Shown here one piece after another: positions 7,438 through 17,633 of a stretch of DNA of 64,000 bases; position 1 is the first letter of the stretch; each line of letters starts with the position of its first letter. The DNA lies in the NCBI GenBank assembly GCA_018402765.1, contig JAGYIE010000001.1, forward strand, positions 682,001-746,000. The letters are read 5' to 3'. The DNA is from Vicingaceae bacterium. GTDB lineage: Bacteria; Bacteroidota; Bacteroidia; Flavobacteriales_E; Vicingaceae. Made by a program: the position numbers and the translations under genes. The notes under the pieces were generated by a model. That model saw only the letters and a program-made list of their open reading frames with translations, was not told the origin of the DNA and made no database searches.

Positions 7438-8889
7438 TCAATTGGCGTCCCACCATGTTTTTACGTTCACACTATTTCCATTAGTTGCAGCAGCTGCAGA
7501 ATTATAATTGGCACTATTCAACGTTTGTTCTCCACTAGGGTAAGGCAATCTTACGGGTATTAAATCATTATTCAAACTTGCAGCTACCGTTTTTAATCTT
7601 GGAAAACCTGTTCTTCTAAATTCTATCCAGTTTTCATAGCCATTAATGGTATTGGCGATCCACTTTTGAGTGATAATCTGCTCCAATGGACCTGCTCCAA
7701 AAGCGCCAAATGCAGCCGAATCAGTTGTCAAATACGAAGCAGGTAAAGTGGTATTCCAATATTCAAATGCTTGACGAACTCCAGTTTCGTATAGTGCTTG
7801 CGCATTCCCACCAATTAATCCTTTATTTGCTGCTTCTGCCAATAACAAAGAGGTTTCCCAAGCCGTCATAAAGTTGGCATCCAACACTCCTGTATTTTCT
7901 CTAAAAATAGTTCCTGGTAATGAATAATCCGCCACTGAAATTGTATTCGAAATATCTGGTCCATTCAAAATCCCAACATAAGGAGTTGTTCCAGTAGTAT
8001 CACCAGAGCGTGGTCTAAATAGCACCTCAATCCGCGGATCGTTAAATCCTTTTAAGATTTCTTCGCACGTTAAAGACATCACGTATTGATTGAAATCTCC
8101 TGAACGTAAAGTCGCCATTCTAAAGTTATTCGGTGGCCCTGAAGTAAAATCATAAGTCGCATTTTCAACATTAAATTGAATGTAATTTCCTGCAGTAAAA
8201 ATGGATTGTAATTCTGTGCTCACATTTACTCGATCTGATATTCGCATCAAGTATTTAATCTTTAAAGAATTGGCAAACTTCGTCCAAGAAGCTAAATCCC
8301 CGCTAAATAAAATATCTCCCTCTAAACGAGCTGCCCCAGAATAGTTGCTTATGGCTGCAATCCCTTGATCCAGCAAATCCAAGATTCCACCATCGGCTGT
8401 ATAAATTGTTTCTTGGCTGTCGTATTTTGGAGTGGTGTTTCCTGACTTTCCATTCAGTGCTTCAAAAAATGGAACATCCCCGTAAATATCTGTCAAAGCA
8501 GCGCCCATATATGCTTTCAGTATCAATGCAGGGCCTTCATATACTTTAAATGCACTACTTTTTGAAGATTTTTGTAAGATAATTTGGTTGTCACGCAGAT
8601 TCGTGTACAACACTGGCCAAGGATTACCTCCCAATTGAGGGGAGCTTAAATTGTGTCGATCGAATAAATTGAAATCGATCATGGATAAATTCTGCCCCAA
8701 TAAATTCCCTGCGACAAACCCTTCATAGCTCATTTCTTCGCCATAATTATAGATGACTTGACGCAACAACAAACCGGGTTGCGCATCAATGGGCGCATTG
8801 GGATTGGTATTAATGTCCTCAAAATCTTTGGTGCAAGCAGATAGCATCAAGAGGCTAAATACTGTAATTATATAGTTGATCTTTTTCAT
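7438..8889 (-). CDS. SusD/RagB-family outer-membrane nutrient-binding lipoprotein
   Basis: Lipoprotein signal with lipobox LSAC (Cys19), then FEDINTNPNAP, the N-terminal hallmark of the SusD-like_2 subfamily. 483 residues, usual for the family, with alpha-helical TPR-like stretches (LAEAANKGLI, QALYETGVRQAF, QKWIANTINGYENWIEFRRTG). It caps the SusC barrel at the cell surface and hands over the ligand. It begins nine bases after susC ends. The SusD-like_2 type is frequent in loci for peptides and other non-glycan nutrients, and no glycoside hydrolase is nearby, so a glycan substrate is not indicated. Confidence 0.93.
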   Translation of the reverse strand: MKKINYIITVFSLLMLSACTKDFEDINTNPNAPIDAQPGLLLRQVIYNYGEEMSYEGFVAGNLLGQNLSMIDFNLFDRHNLSSPQLGGNPWPVLYTNLRDNQIILQKSSKSSAFKVYEGPALILKAYMGAALTDIYGDVPFFEALNGKSGNTTPKYDSQETIYTADGGILDLLDQGIAAISNYSGAARLEGDILFSGDLASWTKFANSLKIKYLMRISDRVNVSTELQSIFTAGNYIQFNVENATYDFTSGPPNNFRMATLRSGDFNQYVMSLTCEEILKGFNDPRIEVLFRPRSGDTTGTTPYVGILNGPDISNTISVADYSLPGTIFRENTGVLDANFMTAWETSLLLAEAANKGLIGGNAQALYETGVRQAFEYWNTTLPASYLTTDSAAFGAFGAGPLEQIITQKWIANTINGYENWIEFRRTGFPRLKTVAASLNNDLIPVRLPYPSGEQTLNSANYNSAAAATNGNSVNVKTWWDAN

Positions 8890-8898
8890 GGTTTTCGC

Positions 8899-11800
8899 TT
8901 AAAAATTAAATCCTAGTTTCACGCCAATACTTCTAGAAGTCGCATAAGACATGTCTTCCACTCCACTTAAAATTTGATTTCCTTGTACAGCCAACTGCTC
9001 AGGATCAAAGTGTGGAATTTCACTAAAGGCGTATAAATTCCTTCCAAAAAGTGAAATTCTTAAGTTTCTACCCTCTTGCAACAATCCTTTATTTCCTTTT
9101 GCGTCAAAAGTATAACCAATCGTCACTTCTCGAATTTTCAAATAAGAAGCATCGTATGTATTGTTCTCTTCGTGATTCCGGTCGTAGTATTGGATGTAAT
9201 AATTTTCAGCAGAAATGGCTGTGGTATTTTTCTCATAAACAGGGTTTGCTTCTGTGCCAACGTTCACAACTCCATCCACTACGATTCCATCCACTGGTCT
9301 ATCTTCTGTTTCTTTCAACTGACCTGCAACACCTGCTTGTGCTAGTGTTCTAGAAACAATGATTCCACCTTGTCGCCAGTCCAATAAAATACTCGCATCC
9401 CAATTTTTATATTGGAACTGATTGCTTATTCCTAAAATAAAGTCAGGATTAGCGTTACCTAACTTTTTCAATGTATTGTCGACAATGAAATTTCCTTTGT
9501 CATCCACGATAAAATCTCCTTCTGCCGTCTTTTTATAGCCTGTTCCGTAGATGTCTCCAATTCTTCCACCTTCTTCTACTTGAAACCAAACACGTTGATT
9601 AACATTATCATAAATACTTGAATAACCCAATGTTAATCGACCATCATCCTGAGGCAAATTTTCAACTGTTGAAACATTTTTGCTAAAGTTGAAATTAGTT
9701 CTCCACTCAAAATTCTCTTTTCTAATCGTGGTTAATCCTAACATTATTTCCACTCCTTTAGAGCGAACTTCTCCTCCATTCACTACTTCTTGATTGTATC
9801 CTGAAGTAATGGAAACTGGCAATGAGATAATTTGATTTTTGGTCAATGCATTGTAATAGGTTGCATCCAATCGAACTCTATTGTTAAAGAAACCTATATC
9901 GGCGCCAACTTCATAAGAAGTCGTTTGCTCTGGCTTCAAATTAGAGTTTGCGATGGTTAACTGATCACTCAGAGTTGGTAAACCGCCATACGTTACTTGA
10001 GGCAAAAACGTCCCTTCTGTTTGGTATGGATCTGTATCGTTACCCACTTGTGCCACATTTGCTCTTACCTTTAAAAACGTAATCTCTGTCGGCATTTCAA
10101 TTAGATTAGATACCACAAAACTAGCAGCCACCGAAGGATAGAAAAAAGATGTATTGGCAGTAGAGTTGACTGTTGCTAAAGCGCTAGACCAATCATTTCG
10201 GGCAGAAAAATCTAAGTACAAATAATCTTTATACCCAAATTTGACTACACCATAAACACTGTTAATTCGTTTAGTTTTATCAGCTTGAAACACTTGAATT
10301 GGTGCAGCAGCGTTGGTTAAGCTATAAATTCCCGGCTGAGCCAATTTGGTTGTTTGGGTTTGTGTGGTGGTTGCTTGCTGATCCATTCGATTGGCTCCCA
10401 CCGAAAAGTCTGTTGAAATGGCATTGAACTTTCGTTGATAGTTCACCAACACATCTGAATTCATTTCTCTAAAACCCACTTGGTGTTCAGCATAGGCTCC
10501 TTGTAAAAAGCGATTCGAACTATATGCTCTTTTAAACTTTCGCAGTTCTGCTGAATAATCTAATCCTGATCGAACTGCTATACTTAAATATTTATCCACT
10601 TGATAAGTAGCACTCAAGTTTCCAAACAATCGATTTCGATTAAACGAATTGGTGTTTTCTTTCAGAATAAAGTATGGATTATCGAAATAGGTATAATTAA
10701 AAGAATACTGTTGAACATCCTCAAAACCTGGTTGCCAATAATCTTTCAGCACTCCAATATCTAAAGATCGGGGTCCCCAAGCTACCAATGAGTAATTTAC
10801 ATTCTCAGATCCGTATCCATTTGAAGGGCGGTTGTCACTCGATGAATTTACATAATTAATCGACGTGTTAACTTTTAGGCGATCGGTCACATTTAAACCC
10901 ATTCTAGCTGCCAACGTTTTCCGTTCTAAATTAACTCCCGGTATGATGGATTTACTTCTCAAATCGGTATACGACAAGCGCATATTCCCTTGATCGAATG
11001 ATTTAGATATTGCTAAATTATTTATTGACGTTACCCCTGTCTCATAAAATTCTTTTAGGTTATTTGGATAGGATTTCATTTCAGTGGGCGTAATTGGCGC
11101 ACCACCATGAACAGCCACATCACCACCTCTAACAACAGACCAACCAGCCAAATAAACCGGACTATCAAATTGAGCAGCCAAATAACCTTCATTCAATCGA
11201 GGGCCATAACCGTAAGATATATTGTCATTGATTCCGCCACCTAATCCATCTACATACACAAATTGACCTTGACGACCTTGACCGTATGTATTTTGAAATT
11301 CAGGCAACTTAAAAGCACTTTCAACACTTGTTGAAGAATTAAAACTTACACCAAATCCATCAGATTTTGATCCATCTTTGGTGGTAATTAAAATTACTCC
11401 ATTCGCAGCTCGAGTTCCATACAATGCAGCTGCACTGGGCCCTTTCAAAACAGTTACCGATTCCACATCGTCAGGATTTACTTCCATGGCCCCATTTCCG
11501 AAATCAATTTCTTGAAATCCTGCTGCAGCATCTGTGGTGTATGGAATTACTGTGTTGTTATTGATTGGTGTTCCATCCACTACAAACAAGGGATTATTAT
11601 TGGTAAAAGATGCCTCTCCTCGAATGGTAATTTTAGAAGTAGATCCTACTCCAGTTGCACCTTGACTTACGGAAACTCCTGCTACTTTTGCTGCTAAATT
11701 ATCGACAAAGTTAGACGACTTAACTTCCGAGACTTCTTTACTATCAATAGTTTGAATTGCATAACCCAAATTTTTCTTTTCACTTTGGATACCTAAAGCG

Positions 11801-12135
11801 GTAACTACCACCTCATTCAGCTCATTAGCATTAGGACTTATATTCACCACTATTGGCTCAAGCTGCTTGGAAGCCGTAACACTAACTTCTTGAGAAGCGT
11901 ATCCAATAAAGGAGATTTCTAATACATTGAGATCTTGGGATGATTTTATGGAAAAGGACCCATTCACATCTGTAGATACTCCATTTGATGTTCCTTTTAT
12001 TATAACAGATGCTCCTAGAAGCGGTTCATTTGATTTATTATCAACCACTTTCCCCTTTATAGTAAAGGATTGATTTTGTGAAAATCCAGCAACCATGCAT
12101 AATACGGCCACTAGAAAAAAAGTAATTTTTTTCAT
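8899..12135 (-). CDS. SusC/RagA-family TonB-dependent outer-membrane transporter
   Basis: 1078 residues: signal peptide (1-19), a carboxypeptidase-regulatory-like beta-sandwich (~23-105, with GKVVDNKSNEPLLGASV), the NEVVVTALG segment that precedes the plug in SusC proteins, a plug domain (~120-235, including FVVDGTPI and GTRAANGVILITTK), then a long barrel ending ...IGVKLGFNF with the C-terminal Phe used by the BAM machinery. It imports ligand through the outer membrane with TonB energy. First gene of a susC-susD-symporter-phosphoesterase-like unit; DUF2064 lies 48 bases upstream on the same strand. No anti-sigma/ECF pair is adjacent. Confidence 0.95.
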   Translation of the reverse strand: MKKITFFLVAVLCMVAGFSQNQSFTIKGKVVDNKSNEPLLGASVIIKGTSNGVSTDVNGSFSIKSSQDLNVLEISFIGYASQEVSVTASKQLEPIVVNISPNANELNEVVVTALGIQSEKKNLGYAIQTIDSKEVSEVKSSNFVDNLAAKVAGVSVSQGATGVGSTSKITIRGEASFTNNNPLFVVDGTPINNNTVIPYTTDAAAGFQEIDFGNGAMEVNPDDVESVTVLKGPSAAALYGTRAANGVILITTKDGSKSDGFGVSFNSSTSVESAFKLPEFQNTYGQGRQGQFVYVDGLGGGINDNISYGYGPRLNEGYLAAQFDSPVYLAGWSVVRGGDVAVHGGAPITPTEMKSYPNNLKEFYETGVTSINNLAISKSFDQGNMRLSYTDLRSKSIIPGVNLERKTLAARMGLNVTDRLKVNTSINYVNSSSDNRPSNGYGSENVNYSLVAWGPRSLDIGVLKDYWQPGFEDVQQYSFNYTYFDNPYFILKENTNSFNRNRLFGNLSATYQVDKYLSIAVRSGLDYSAELRKFKRAYSSNRFLQGAYAEHQVGFREMNSDVLVNYQRKFNAISTDFSVGANRMDQQATTTQTQTTKLAQPGIYSLTNAAAPIQVFQADKTKRINSVYGVVKFGYKDYLYLDFSARNDWSSALATVNSTANTSFFYPSVAASFVVSNLIEMPTEITFLKVRANVAQVGNDTDPYQTEGTFLPQVTYGGLPTLSDQLTIANSNLKPEQTTSYEVGADIGFFNNRVRLDATYYNALTKNQIISLPVSITSGYNQEVVNGGEVRSKGVEIMLGLTTIRKENFEWRTNFNFSKNVSTVENLPQDDGRLTLGYSSIYDNVNQRVWFQVEEGGRIGDIYGTGYKKTAEGDFIVDDKGNFIVDNTLKKLGNANPDFILGISNQFQYKNWDASILLDWRQGGIIVSRTLAQAGVAGQLKETEDRPVDGIVVDGVVNVGTEANPVYEKNTTAISAENYYIQYYDRNHEENNTYDASYLKIREVTIGYTFDAKGNKGLLQEGRNLRISLFGRNLYAFSEIPHFDPEQLAVQGNQILSGVEDMSYATSRSIGVKLGFNF

Positions 12136-12183
12136 ATATGATTTGATAATAATGAAGAGTAAATTGGAGGATAAAATCCTAGA

Positions 12184-12882
12184 TTAATTCATTATTCCAG
12201 GTGGCCCTCTTAACAGAAAGGCATAGACAAACTCATGCGAATTGAAAAGCTGTTTAAGCTTGACAAACTCTTTATGAAAAGATGCAATAATTGAGCGGAT
12301 ACTCTCTAGAAATAAGAGATGAGAATTAAATGCTATTCTAAATTCTTCAGGCGTATCTAAATCACCTTTGACTGATAAATAGTAAGCTGATTTCTGTGTA
12401 TTGGCTGCGAAAAGATTAATTGAAGTTATTAAACTCGCTTTCTGCCAATCGAGCGATAAAAATTGCTCCTTTGAAAAAGTCTCTTTATGCAAACCAATAA
12501 GGTAGGTTCCACCATCTAAAGCAGGTCCCAATACTAATTGATTTTTTGAAACGCACTTTGTCGCTTCAAAAATATCAATAACCGATAAAGTAGGACAGTC
12601 GTTACCAATTGCGATAACAGATTCAAATCCTTGAGAAAACAATGATTCGAAAGCATCAAAAAGCTCTTCACCAAATGTAGTTTCTCCTTTAGCTTTAAAT
12701 TCAAAAACCGGCAATTGAGATTTATTCGCAATAGAAATTGCTTGATTTCGCAATTTTCCAATTATCTTGTTAATGGTATTGGTGCGAATTCTAGGCGCTA
12801 GTATTTTTAGTGTAGCAGCCTGCTTCTTTGAATGGTCAAAGAATAGTAAAGCAGTTGTCTTGTCTATTGGGTTGTTTTCCAC
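12184..12882 (-). CDS. DUF2064 family protein (glycosyltransferase-A-like fold)
   Basis: 232 residues related to DUF2064/TIGR04282, nucleotidyl/glycosyl-transferase-fold proteins of uncertain activity. The two hallmark stretches are GNDCPTL (93-99) and GPALDGGTYLIGL (119-131), the usual GSDCP and GPxxDGGYYLIG motifs. The N-terminal nucleotide-binding segment, usually K-x-P-x-x-G-K-x-K-T-R, is degenerate (DHSKKQAATLKIL). Lies 48 bases upstream of susC on the same strand; whether it belongs to that operon is uncertain. Confidence 0.8.
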   Translation of the reverse strand: MENNPIDKTTALLFFDHSKKQAATLKILAPRIRTNTINKIIGKLRNQAISIANKSQLPVFEFKAKGETTFGEELFDAFESLFSQGFESVIAIGNDCPTLSVIDIFEATKCVSKNQLVLGPALDGGTYLIGLHKETFSKEQFLSLDWQKASLITSINLFAANTQKSAYYLSVKGDLDTPEEFRIAFNSHLLFLESIRSIIASFHKEFVKLKQLFNSHEFVYAFLLRGPPGIMN

Positions 12883-13020
12883 ACGGATAATTTCTCTGCC
12901 AATGTAAGGAAGATTTTTAGGATTGGATTGTCATAACAAAGACCTTTTACACCTCTAACCCAAAATTAACTTCAGCCCATTTTTATTCATTTATCCATAA
13001 AGTAAAGTTGCTATGAAATA

Positions 13021-13028
13021 TATATTTG
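13021..13028 (+). promoter_or_regulatory. Putative -7 promoter element TATATTTG
   Basis: Matches TAnnTTTG 53 bases before the start of the PhoX-type gene. No TTG is found at the expected 19-23 base spacing, so this could be an activator-dependent promoter or chance. Confidence 0.35.
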
Positions 13029-13080
13029 AACCTGAACTTGGACCTAAAATAAAAATTCTCTTAAACCCTAAAACAAAAAC

Positions 13081-16000
13081 ATGAAAAAAAAATTTAATCG
13101 AGTACTTAAACTAGGCCTTTTTTGCATCGGATTAGGACTATTTAATAAAGCTCACACACAGCAAAATCAGGTATTATCAACTAGAATAATTACCAGCACA
13201 GACGATGCGGAAGAAAGAGGGTTGAATGCAAGTTCAGACCCAGGTAGAATGGATTTGACAAGTTCAGATCTAGAATTGGTGAGAGATGGTGGAGATGGAG
13301 ACCAATTTGTTGGTATGCGCTTTACCAATATCACAATTCCAAAAAATGCCATTATAGATTCTGTATTTATTCAGTTTACAGTTGATGAAACAAACAATGG
13401 AGCTACTTCTGTAACAATTAAAGCAGAAGATGTAGATAACTCCTCCACTTTTGTTGGGATAAATAATAATATCTCATCAAGAGCAACTACCGTGGATAGT
13501 GTAAATTGGAACAATATTCCAGCTTGGAACACCACCCGTTTGGCTACGATTGACCAAAGAACTCCTGATTTAAAGGTGTTGGTTAAGTCCATCATAGGAA
13601 GAGCAGGTTGGGCAAGTGGAAATCCGATTACCTTTATTATAACAGGGACAGGAGAAAGAACCGCTGAATCTTTTGATGGTAGTGCCAATGAAGCTCCAGA
13701 ATTAATAATTCACTATTCTGTGCCACAAATAAAAACATTTGCTGTTTTAACCGGTGATGACGATGCAGAAGAAGACATTTCGAATGGCGCAATGGATTTA
13801 ACTAGTAGCGATTTAGAGTTTACTACAGATGGATCGTCTCTTCAAATAGTGGGCATTCGTTTTCAAAATGTAAGCATTCCTAGAGGGTCAATTATAAGAA
13901 ATGCCTACATCCAATTCGAAGTAGATGAAGTTACTACAACTGATACGGTTAATGTAGCTTGGGGTGTAGAATTAATTGATCATGCTCCTGCTTTTACTGC
14001 ACTGCCTGCCAACTTAAGTGGAAGAACATACAGTGCAGTTCCTACATTTTGGAATAGAATACCAGCATGGGGTACAAGACAAATAGGAGGTATAGATCAG
14101 CAAACTCCTGATTTTAGCAGTTTAGTACAATCTATTGTTAATAGAAGCGGATGGATTTCAGGTAATGCTATGGTTTTTGCTGGTTTAGACCCAGCTGTCT
14201 TAAGTGTTCCCGGTTATACTCCAAATGCGGGTAAAAGAACTGCGGAATCTTACAACGGCTCCACTTCAGGTGCACCTAGATTAGTTGTAGAATATCTGGC
14301 TCCCGCTTCTTATGAGGAAGGATTCTTTCCAGTGGCAAAATTAAGCTCTTGGAAATACAATGATTTAGGTATTGATTTGAGTGCTACCAATTGGACTTCT
14401 TTAGCTTTCAACGATTCAACTTGGAGTTTTGGAAATGCAATTTTAGGTTACAATAACAATAACGAAACAACGACTTTAGATTTTGGTTCTGATCCTCAAA
14501 ACAAAAGAATCACTACCTATTTAAGACATACGTTCAATGTTGCTAATGCAGCTCAGTACGATTCACTCATTTTTGACGTATTGCGAGATGATGGTGTTGT
14601 AGTTTATGTAAACGGCCAAGAAGTATTCAGACAAAATATGCCATCAGGCACAATTGGTTACAATACTTTAGCCCCAATTGCGGTAGGCGGTACTGATGAA
14701 ACAACCTTTTTTAGAACAACTGTAAATAATGTTTTAGTAAACGGTAGAAATGTAATCGCAGTTGAATTACATCAGAATGCAGCTACTAGCTCCGATTTAA
14801 GTTTCGACATGGAAGTTATCGGAAAATTACCTCCAATGGCGACTTCTTCTTTTCCAATTAGCACAGGCGATGAGTGGAACTATTTAGATAATGGTAGTGA
14901 TATTCTCTCTTCCAATTGGAAAACCTTGAATTATAATGATACTGCTTGGGCTTATGGGGCATCACCTCTAGGCTATGGAGACCCTTCAGCAACAACGTTG
15001 TCTTTCGGTAATGATCCACAAAATAAACATGTTACTTATTATTTTAGAAAACGTTTTAACGTTGCAAACCTAACTGCGTTGAAAGATACACTTCAACTTT
15101 CTGTAAGAAGAGATGATGGTGCTATCGTTCATATTAATGGCGTGGAAGTGTTTAGAACGAATATGCCGGCAGGTCCGGTTAACTTCAGAACTACCTCAAG
15201 TACAATAGTTAGCGGAGCAGATGAACAAGCATTTTTTAGTACGGATTTCCCAAAAAGTGTATTGAACCAAGGCATTAATGTAATTGCTATTCAATTGCAC
15301 CAAAGAGATAGTTTGAGTTCTGATTTAATGATAGATGTTAGATTAGATGAAAAGCCAGATCCTCCTGTAGCAAGAAGAGCTTGCTTAGGCCCTAACGATA
15401 CGCATATATCTTGTTATACCTCTTTATTGCCTTCAGCTCAAAATCCAGAATTATTAATTCCTGAAACACATAACTTCCAAGTTTTACTTAAGCAAGGTGA
15501 TGCTTATATGAATCAGAATGTGCGAAATACGGCACCTGGAAATAATGATTTTACAGGTTATGTAGCTAGAAATGGAAGCAGTGTAGATGGATTTTTAGGG
15601 GTTAATCATGAAAACACACCTGGTGGGGTTTCATTATTAGACATTAGATACATCGATTCAGTAAGGTTATGGACTGTAGATTCTACACAAGCTGTTGATT
15701 TTTATAACAATGACTTAGTATCTACAGCTAGAAACTGCTCTGGTGGTATTACCCCTTGGGGAACAATTATTACCTCTGAAGAAACCTTTAACTCAGGAGA
15801 TGCTAACAATGACGGTTACCAAGATGTGGGATGGCAAGTAGAAATTGATCCAATAACTAGAAAAGTATTGGAATATGGCACTCCAGGAAAACAAGAGAAA
15901 TTGTGGTCCTTAGGTAGAATGAGTCATGAGAATATTGCTGTAGCAAATGATAGCTTAACAGCTTATGAAACCGAAGATGCAGGTTCAGGATGTTTTTACA

Positions 16001-17556
16001 AATTTATTGCTGACAATAAAATGGATCTTTCCACGGGTAAGCTTTACGCGCTTCAATTAGACGGAGGCTTAAGTTCTGGAGAGCCCGTTCTACCTTCAGG
16101 TAAATGGATTCAAATTCCGAATGCCACCCAAGCAGATAGAAATAACACTAGAAATTTAGCATTGTCATTAGGGGCAACTCCTTTTAGAGGTCCTGAAGAT
16201 GTGGAGATTGGAACAATAGACGGAAAAATTTACTTTACTTCCAAAGGTAATAATAGAACTTATCGTTTTAGCGATGATAATGACTCGACCATTTCTCAGT
16301 TCGAAACATTTGTTGGTGGAATGAATTACTTAATAAATCATGGCAATGGAGTTACTTCTGAAGCATGGGGTTCAGGAAATGACAACCTAGCTTTTGACGA
16401 TTTGGGTAATTTATATGTATTGCAAGATGGAAGTAGAAACCATATCTGGATGGTAGCTCCAAATCATACGCAAGCAAATCCAAAGGTTGATTTATTTGCT
16501 AAATTACCATCAGGATCAGAACCTTGCGGAATGACATTTACGCCAGATTACAAATTCATGTTTGTATCTGTACAACACCCAAGTGGCTCTAATTCAAGTA
16601 TTATGCAAACAGATGCTGCAGGGGATCCTGCCGGCATGAATGTGAGTACAACAGTTGTTATTGCTAGAAAAGAGTTTTTAGGAAATTATGCTCCTACAAT
16701 GGCTGCTAGCAACTTTACTTTTCCAACATCAGCTTGCGATACAGTAGATTTAAACTTCTCTAAAGGAAATGGCGATGGCCGATTAGTAATTGCAAAAGAA
16801 GATGCAATGGTTGACGCGTTACCAATGGATGGATTTACTTACTTAGCAGATAACACATTGGGTATTGGCTCACTATTAGGTGCTAATAACTTTGTAATCT
16901 ACGATGGAACAGATTCTTCAGTAACCATCAAAGGTTTAAAGCAAAACACCATGTACCATGTTTCTGTATTCGAATACAATCAAAACCCAAATAAATTTTA
17001 CAACACTACAGTTCCTGCGATTGATAGCACTACTACTACTGCAGTGACTACTAGTTCTATTACGGGTAGTACAAATACTTTTGTAAATACCACTGAAAAC
17101 TATTCGGTAACAAGCACTAGCGGTTCTACTTATTTATGGACAGTAACTAACGGTACAATTACCTCAGGAGCAGGAACGAATAGCATTACTGTAAATTGGG
17201 GATCTACTATCGGACTAGGAACTGTTTCTGTAATTGAAACCAACGCTAGAGGTTGCGAAGGAGATTCAGTAAATCAATCGGTTAATATTGGTACTACAGG
17301 AATTCAAAACTTTGACTTAGCTCACGCTATGACCATTGCTCCTAACCCATCAAATGGAAGAACTACAGTTTCACTTATTGGAACAAATGATGCTTATGAT
17401 GTGGAAGTATTTGACTTAGTTGGTAAGCAAATTCATACCGCAACTAATCAAACAGGAACTTACGAAATAGACCTTACTTCAGAGAAAAAAGGAACCTATG
17501 TAATAAGAGTAAGAAGCCAAAATAAAGTGGGTACAAAACTGTATATCAAAAATTAA
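13081..17556 (+). CDS. Giant secreted PhoX-type alkaline phosphatase with T9SS sorting domain
   Basis: 1491 residues. A signal peptide (1-26) is followed by two similar beta domains (~37-210, ~218-410; shared DDAEE, MDLTSSDLE, NRIPAW-like and RTAES motifs), two similar galactose-binding-like jelly rolls (~420-580, ~595-755; both with RDDG, VNGQEVFR/INGVEVFR, NVIAVELHQ/NVIAIQLHQ), then a PhoX (DUF839) domain (~763-1213). PhoX hallmarks are NCSGGITPWGT near 884 with its metal-bridging Cys, GWQVEIDP, LGRMSHENIAVA, ETEDAG, and GPEDVEIG. PhoX enzymes are Ca/Fe phosphatases releasing phosphate from esters. After an Ig/PKD-like stretch the last ~78 residues (IAPNPSNG, VEVFDLVGK, KGTYVIRV) form a type A T9SS sorting signal, so it should be displayed on or released from the surface. 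Monocistronic, ended by a strong terminator. Confidence 0.88.
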   Translation: MKKKFNRVLKLGLFCIGLGLFNKAHTQQNQVLSTRIITSTDDAEERGLNASSDPGRMDLTSSDLELVRDGGDGDQFVGMRFTNITIPKNAIIDSVFIQFTVDETNNGATSVTIKAEDVDNSSTFVGINNNISSRATTVDSVNWNNIPAWNTTRLATIDQRTPDLKVLVKSIIGRAGWASGNPITFIITGTGERTAESFDGSANEAPELIIHYSVPQIKTFAVLTGDDDAEEDISNGAMDLTSSDLEFTTDGSSLQIVGIRFQNVSIPRGSIIRNAYIQFEVDEVTTTDTVNVAWGVELIDHAPAFTALPANLSGRTYSAVPTFWNRIPAWGTRQIGGIDQQTPDFSSLVQSIVNRSGWISGNAMVFAGLDPAVLSVPGYTPNAGKRTAESYNGSTSGAPRLVVEYLAPASYEEGFFPVAKLSSWKYNDLGIDLSATNWTSLAFNDSTWSFGNAILGYNNNNETTTLDFGSDPQNKRITTYLRHTFNVANAAQYDSLIFDVLRDDGVVVYVNGQEVFRQNMPSGTIGYNTLAPIAVGGTDETTFFRTTVNNVLVNGRNVIAVELHQNAATSSDLSFDMEVIGKLPPMATSSFPISTGDEWNYLDNGSDILSSNWKTLNYNDTAWAYGASPLGYGDPSATTLSFGNDPQNKHVTYYFRKRFNVANLTALKDTLQLSVRRDDGAIVHINGVEVFRTNMPAGPVNFRTTSSTIVSGADEQAFFSTDFPKSVLNQGINVIAIQLHQRDSLSSDLMIDVRLDEKPDPPVARRACLGPNDTHISCYTSLLPSAQNPELLIPETHNFQVLLKQGDAYMNQNVRNTAPGNNDFTGYVARNGSSVDGFLGVNHENTPGGVSLLDIRYIDSVRLWTVDSTQAVDFYNNDLVSTARNCSGGITPWGTIITSEETFNSGDANNDGYQDVGWQVEIDPITRKVLEYGTPGKQEKLWSLGRMSHENIAVANDSLTAYETEDAGSGCFYKFIADNKMDLSTGKLYALQLDGGLSSGEPVLPSGKWIQIPNATQADRNNTRNLALSLGATPFRGPEDVEIGTIDGKIYFTSKGNNRTYRFSDDNDSTISQFETFVGGMNYLINHGNGVTSEAWGSGNDNLAFDDLGNLYVLQDGSRNHIWMVAPNHTQANPKVDLFAKLPSGSEPCGMTFTPDYKFMFVSVQHPSGSNSSIMQTDAAGDPAGMNVSTTVVIARKEFLGNYAPTMAASNFTFPTSACDTVDLNFSKGNGDGRLVIAKEDAMVDALPMDGFTYLADNTLGIGSLLGANNFVIYDGTDSSVTIKGLKQNTMYHVSVFEYNQNPNKFYNTTVPAIDSTTTTAVTTSSITGSTNTFVNTTENYSVTSTSGSTYLWTVTNGTITSGAGTNSITVNWGSTIGLGTVSVIETNARGCEGDSVNQSVNIGTTGIQNFDLAHAMTIAPNPSNGRTTVSLIGTNDAYDVEVFDLVGKQIHTATNQTGTYEIDLTSEKKGTYVIRVRSQNKVGTKLYIKN

Positions 17557-17581
17557 ATAATCCTATCAAAAAAGGAAAGCG

Positions 17582-17611
17582 AGCAAGGTGAGGCAACTCA
17601 CCTTGCTTTTT
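17582..17611 (+). terminator. Rho-independent terminator
   Basis: An 11-bp perfect stem AGCAAGGTGAG/CTCACCTTGCT with a GCAA tetraloop and a run of Ts, 25 bases after the PhoX-type gene. Confidence 0.92.
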
Positions 17612-17633
17612 ATGGTAAAAAAAGTATCGAATT

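Noticed and set aside
13081-17556. Internal repeats of the PhoX-type gene as a DNA repeat array
   Set aside because: The duplication is visible only at protein level between ~170-residue domains; there is no tandem DNA repeat.
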